From: CAZAMB01 sp964486335
Lineage (GTDB): Bacteria > Planctomycetota > Phycisphaerae > UBA1845
DNA length: 64,000 bases
Assembly: GCA_964486335.1 (NCBI GenBank)
Contig: CAZAMB010000002.1
Location: 1 to 64,000 of the forward strand
Reading direction: 5' to 3'
Below the pieces are notes generated by a model. It had not been told where the DNA came from, ran no database searches, and was given only the letters and a program-made list of their open reading frames with translations. This document shows, in pieces, positions 61,167-64,000 of the stretch (positions are counted from its first letter, which is position 1; every line of letters starts with the position of its first letter). A program made the translations under genes and the position numbers.

Positions 61167-62888
61167 GTGTTCAAACGCATTGGGGCGCTGTTGATGGCGA
61201 TGGGCTGCGCGTCCTCCGCACCCTGCGCGCTGGCCGAGACCGGTCCGACGAAACTGACCACCATTCGGGTCGCGTCCGGGCTTTCCAATCCGGTCTTCGT
61301 GACCCACGCGCCGGGTGATCTGGAACGGCTTTTCATCATCGAACAACGGGCGCGCATTCGGATTTTACGCAATGGAACCGTCCTGCCCACGGCGTTTCTA
61401 GACATCGGTACGCTGGTGAGCGGAGGGTCAGAGCAGGGGCTTCTCGGCTTGGCTTTCCACCCTGATTACGAAAACAACAGGCAGTTTTACATCAATTACA
61501 CGAATAGTGCGGGGAATACCGTGGTGGCGATGTACACCGCATCCGCCGATCCTGACCTGGCCAATCCCAACGGCGACGTGATTCTGACCTTCGGACAACC
61601 GTTTTCCAACCACAATGGCGGTTGGATGGGATTCGGCCCGGACGGCTATCTCTATATCGCTTCGGGAGATGGCGGCGATCGAGAAGATCCATTCGGAAAC
61701 GGCCAGTCCATCGTCGGCGATTTGCTTGGATGCATTCTGCGCATCGATGTGAACGGGGACGATTTCCCAGCGGATGCCAATCGGGACTATGCGATTCCGC
61801 CGGACAATCCCTTCGTCGGTCTTCCGGGCGAGGATGAGATTTGGGCCTATGGACTTCGCAATCCATGGCGATGTGCGTTCGACTCGGTCACGGGTGATCT
61901 TTGGATCGCGGACGTGGGACAGGCCGACTGGGAAGAAATCAACGTGCAACCGAGTACAAGCCGTGGCGGGGAAAACTACGGGTGGTCGTGCTTTGAAGGC
62001 AACCACTGCATGTCGTTCGGCGGGTGCGATTGCACAGCGCTGAGCGGCGTTTCGCCGATTCACGAATACTCGCACGGCGGGACGCCGAACCGATGCTCGA
62101 TCACCGGCGGAGAAGTGTATCGAGGCTGCGCGATACCGGAATTGGCGGGCACGTATTTCTTCGCGGACTATTGCAGCGGGCAGATCTGGAGCCTGCGACG
62201 CGATGGTGAGGTCGTGACGGTGGTAGATCGCACCGAAGAATTGGCTCCGATCGCACCGCTGGACCTTCGGCTCATTTCCTCGTTCGGAACGGACGCGCAG
62301 GGGGAAATCTACCTATGCGATCGCGGCAACGGCGAGGTGTTCAAGATTGTTCCAGTCGGCGGGACGGCCACACGGATCGTGGACTCCGATCCGCCGGGCG
62401 GGGCGATTGACGCCCGGACCCCGACCGCGGCCGACGGGAACAGCGCGGAGGGATGGCGCGAGGTGTCGATCGGGTTTGACGGACCCGCGGGCTGTCTTTT
62501 GGCGGATGAATTCACGGTTGTACAAGAGGGCGGATCGGGGGAGGCCCCCAGCCTGGTCGGCCTGGAGGCGATCGGCCCGAGTCGGCTGCGGATGCGTCTG
62601 GATCGACCGATTTCTCCGCTGGCGTGGACCACAATTCGGCACGAAGCGAGCGGAACACAAGTGCGCCTTGGGTACCTTCCAGGAGATGTGAATGCCGACA
62701 AGACGAGCGTACCTTCGGACATTCTCGATTTGATTGATTCGCTCAATGGTCTGCCTCCCGTTCGATCGATCTGGTCAACGGACATCGATCGATCGGGCGA
62801 GACAACGCCTGCGGACATCCTTGAGTTGATTGATCTCCTGACGGGAGCCATTGGCTCGACGGCGTTCAACGGCGCGCGACTTCCGTAA
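61167..62888 (+). CDS. Secreted glucose/sorbosone dehydrogenase-like protein with dockerin-like tail
   Basis: PQQ-type quinoprotein fold, 573 residues, exported. GTG 61167 has AGGGGGA 7 nt upstream. The signal peptide is RIGALLMAMGCASSAPCALA. The six-bladed beta-propeller has RLFIIEQRARIRIL, GLLGLAFHPDYENNRQFYINY, GPDGYLYIASGDGGD, WAYGLRNPWRCAFD, WIADVGQADWEEIN and GGEVYRG. The C-terminal tail GDVNADKTSVPSDILDLID and DIDRSGETTPADILELIDL is a dockerin-like duplicated motif. The substrate is probably a sugar or aldose; PQQ or calcium binding is expected from the family. Confidence 0.88.
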   Translation: MFKRIGALLMAMGCASSAPCALAETGPTKLTTIRVASGLSNPVFVTHAPGDLERLFIIEQRARIRILRNGTVLPTAFLDIGTLVSGGSEQGLLGLAFHPDYENNRQFYINYTNSAGNTVVAMYTASADPDLANPNGDVILTFGQPFSNHNGGWMGFGPDGYLYIASGDGGDREDPFGNGQSIVGDLLGCILRIDVNGDDFPADANRDYAIPPDNPFVGLPGEDEIWAYGLRNPWRCAFDSVTGDLWIADVGQADWEEINVQPSTSRGGENYGWSCFEGNHCMSFGGCDCTALSGVSPIHEYSHGGTPNRCSITGGEVYRGCAIPELAGTYFFADYCSGQIWSLRRDGEVVTVVDRTEELAPIAPLDLRLISSFGTDAQGEIYLCDRGNGEVFKIVPVGGTATRIVDSDPPGGAIDARTPTAADGNSAEGWREVSIGFDGPAGCLLADEFTVVQEGGSGEAPSLVGLEAIGPSRLRMRLDRPISPLAWTTIRHEASGTQVRLGYLPGDVNADKTSVPSDILDLIDSLNGLPPVRSIWSTDIDRSGETTPADILELIDLLTGAIGSTAFNGARLP

Positions 62889-63605
62889 CATCGAACGGCG
62901 CGCATTCGACGTGCGATCATCGCGCGCTGATGACAAACTCGTCGTTCAATTCGATGAACAAATTGCTTCGTGACGATCGTACGCGTTTCGTTCAATTCCT
63001 TCAAACGGCGCGTTTCGCGGCGCGTTGGCAAGTCCAAAAACAAAAATTTTCAAAAAATTTTTTCTGAACGCTTTCCCGACTTCATCGACGTCGAAAACGA
63101 CGCACGAGCGCATGCGCAGGCATGACGTTGACATGCCCCAGATGAACAACGAGCGGCGCTTCAGATCGTCAATCAATGCCTGATCCGTTTGTCGGCGACG
63201 CGCATTCGTTGTTCGCTGCGCATCGTTTCGGTTTTGAATTTCGGCAGCGCACTCAGCATTCCTTTATACGACGGCAGGAAAGCGAGTTGACGACGCCTGA
63301 CGCGCATTTTTCCCTTGATTTTCCGATGATTTCACACTTTCGGCCATTTCGCTTGCGGCCGCTGCGCGGCGGCAGCGACGGCGATCGACGACGGCTGAAT
63401 GTTCGTTCGACAATGACTTAAGATCGGCCATGTCGCCGCACGCGCACCCAAAACCGCTTGATGAAGAGTTGAACGATCGTGCGCTGTCGGTATCGACGCA
63501 TTGGATGGCGTTGAAGTCCTGATGCGGAGTGTTCGGCGGTCTTGGGCGTACCCATTCGTTCGACGACGGAAGGCGCGTCAGATCGTTGTTTTGACAAAAT
63601 TTCTT
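62889..63605. other. Gene-poor, AT-tract-bearing spacer
   Basis: Over 700 bp without a convincing gene. Contains an A/T-rich tract near 63045-63065 (CAAAAATTTTCAAAAAATTT) flanked by GC-rich GACG/TCGTC motifs and several GCGCATTC-type repeats. Coding frames of 62-81 codons on both strands lack motifs. It could hold a small RNA or a chromosomal regulatory region; no candidate is proved. Confidence 0.4.
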
Positions 63606-63633
63606 TTGACAGCGTGAAAGGCGCGTGTAGGAT
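63606..63633 (+). promoter_or_regulatory. Strong sigma-70-like promoter of the 22-codon gene
   Basis: TTGACA (63606-63611), 16-bp spacer, TAGGAT (63628-63633). The -35 is perfect and the -10 matches 4 of 6. It ends 26 bp before the ATG at 63660. A second TTGACA lies just upstream, at about 63591. Confidence 0.6.
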
Positions 63634-63659
63634 TTTGTTCAAGAAAGGAGGTGACGTTT

Positions 63660-63728
63660 ATGGCGAAGAAACGCAAAGCAGCCAAGGCTTCGAAGAAGAA
63701 AGCCAAGAAGGCCGCAAAGAAGAAGTAG
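63660..63728 (+). CDS. 22-residue Lys/Ala-rich basic peptide
   Basis: Tiny gene encoding a peptide of 22 residues beginning MAKKRKAAKASKKKAKK and ending in KKK. AAAGGAGGTGA (63644-63654) is nearly a perfect anti-16S complement, with GGAGG 8 nt from the ATG. Strong promoter upstream and terminator downstream give a compact transcription unit. Composition recalls histone-H1-like Lys/Ala tails found in planctomycete and chlamydial nucleoid proteins. A role in DNA or RNA binding is inference. It is too short for usual gene calling. Confidence 0.65.
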   Translation: MAKKRKAAKASKKKAKKAAKKK

Positions 63729-63838
63729 TACCGTGATGCACGGCCTGTCGGCGTGATTCACGCCGGACCGCACGTCGGCTCACGCCACGGCAGTCGACAA
63801 GGTTCAGAGCGAGCGAACGACGGGCACGGCGAAACTTG

Positions 63839-63890
63839 GACGATACGGAAGATGCTGCACGCCACGGCGGCATCTTCCGTTCGTCTTTTT
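63839..63890 (+). terminator. Rho-independent terminator
   Basis: Long stem: GACGATACGGAAGATGC (63839-63855) pairs with GCATCTTCCGTTCGTC (63870-63885) with one bulge, followed at once by TTTTT (63886-63890). It lies 110 bp after the 22-codon gene. Confidence 0.8.
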
Positions 63891-64000
63891 ATCGGAACGC
63901 TAAAACGTCAGACCGTTGAGCGCCACGCGATCACAAATACTCCAGCAGGTCAATTCCCGGCCGCCACCGCACGGTTACCGCTGACTCCGAAACTCACTCA

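Noticed and set aside
62946..63176. 76-codon minus-strand frame in the gene-poor region
   Set aside because: Low support: odd composition, crossing the A/T tract, no ribosome site.
1..64000. CRISPR arrays, tRNA and rRNA genes
   Set aside because: No regularly spaced identical repeats with unique spacers, no tRNA cloverleaf with a GGTTCGA-type T-loop and no rRNA segment were found on reading; a dedicated scan could still find a divergent tRNA.

Overview
The window reads as chromosomal DNA of a GC-rich bacterium, most likely a planctomycete (Planctomycetota, possibly Phycisphaerae-like; this is inferred from gene content, not from a marker-gene tree). Pointers are secreted proteins ending in dockerin-like Asp/Asn repeats, C-terminal sorting tails (PEP-CTERM-like, IPTL-like, Cys-Gly type), a Minf_1886-type protein, an EF-G of the spirochaete/planctomycete/mitochondrial-like subfamily, many small lipoproteins, and intergenic palindromes. 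No phage, transposase, CRISPR array, rRNA or tRNA gene was recognised.

Layout. 0.2-8.8 kb (minus strand): ftsW-murG-murC-murB-ddl-ftsQ, tightly overlapped, followed by two tandem membrane-protein paralogues where other bacteria have ftsA and ftsZ. 8.8-11.2 kb: a repeat-bearing spacer and an AT-richer secreted beta-helix protein. 11.3-18.8 kb: a small conserved protein, carB (carbamoyl-phosphate synthase, with repeat-derived insertions), thioredoxin, a RicT/PSP1-type protein, a Minf_1886-type protein and a cytochrome c'-like protein. 18.9-23.5 kb (minus): CYTH protein, leuS, cysC. 23.7-29.3 kb (plus): PhoD-type phosphatase, dapA with two coupled small/membrane genes, a PEP-CTERM protein and a lipoprotein. 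29.4-33.9 kb: fusA and three lipoproteins. 34.0-35.2 kb: sugar epimerase and a MazG-like protein. 35.3-42 kb: a proline-rich lipoprotein, fabI, zntB, a lipoprotein and thrC. 42.2-46.4 kb (minus): a ParA ATPase fused to a glycogen-binding (CBM48-like) domain, pyrC and a zinc-ribbon membrane protein. 46.4-47.6 kb: a cluster of palindromic repeats around a small zinc-ribbon protein. 47.6-57.2 kb (plus): amidohydrolase, alpha/beta hydrolase joined to a gene remnant, eno-ftsB-like-small lipoprotein, a Cys/Met-metabolism enzyme, an M1 peptidase and RidA. 57.3-60.7 kb (minus): M14 peptidase, accA and a secreted GyrI-like domain protein. 61-64 kb: a secreted glucose/sorbosone-dehydrogenase-like protein and a 22-codon Lys/Ala gene with its own promoter and terminator.

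How the genes fit together. Most are core metabolism and envelope building. murG/C/B, ddl, ftsW, ftsQ and the distant FtsB-like gene supply peptidoglycan synthesis and septation, dapA supplies diaminopimelate and lysine precursors, accA and fabI feed fatty-acid synthesis, and carB and pyrC feed pyrimidine synthesis. The accessory layer is a secretome of lipoproteins and surface-sorted enzymes. The observations most worth following are the insertions and the compensated frameshift in carB, the ParA-CBM48 fusion, the cell-division cluster lacking ftsA/ftsZ, and the tiny lysine-rich gene near the right end.
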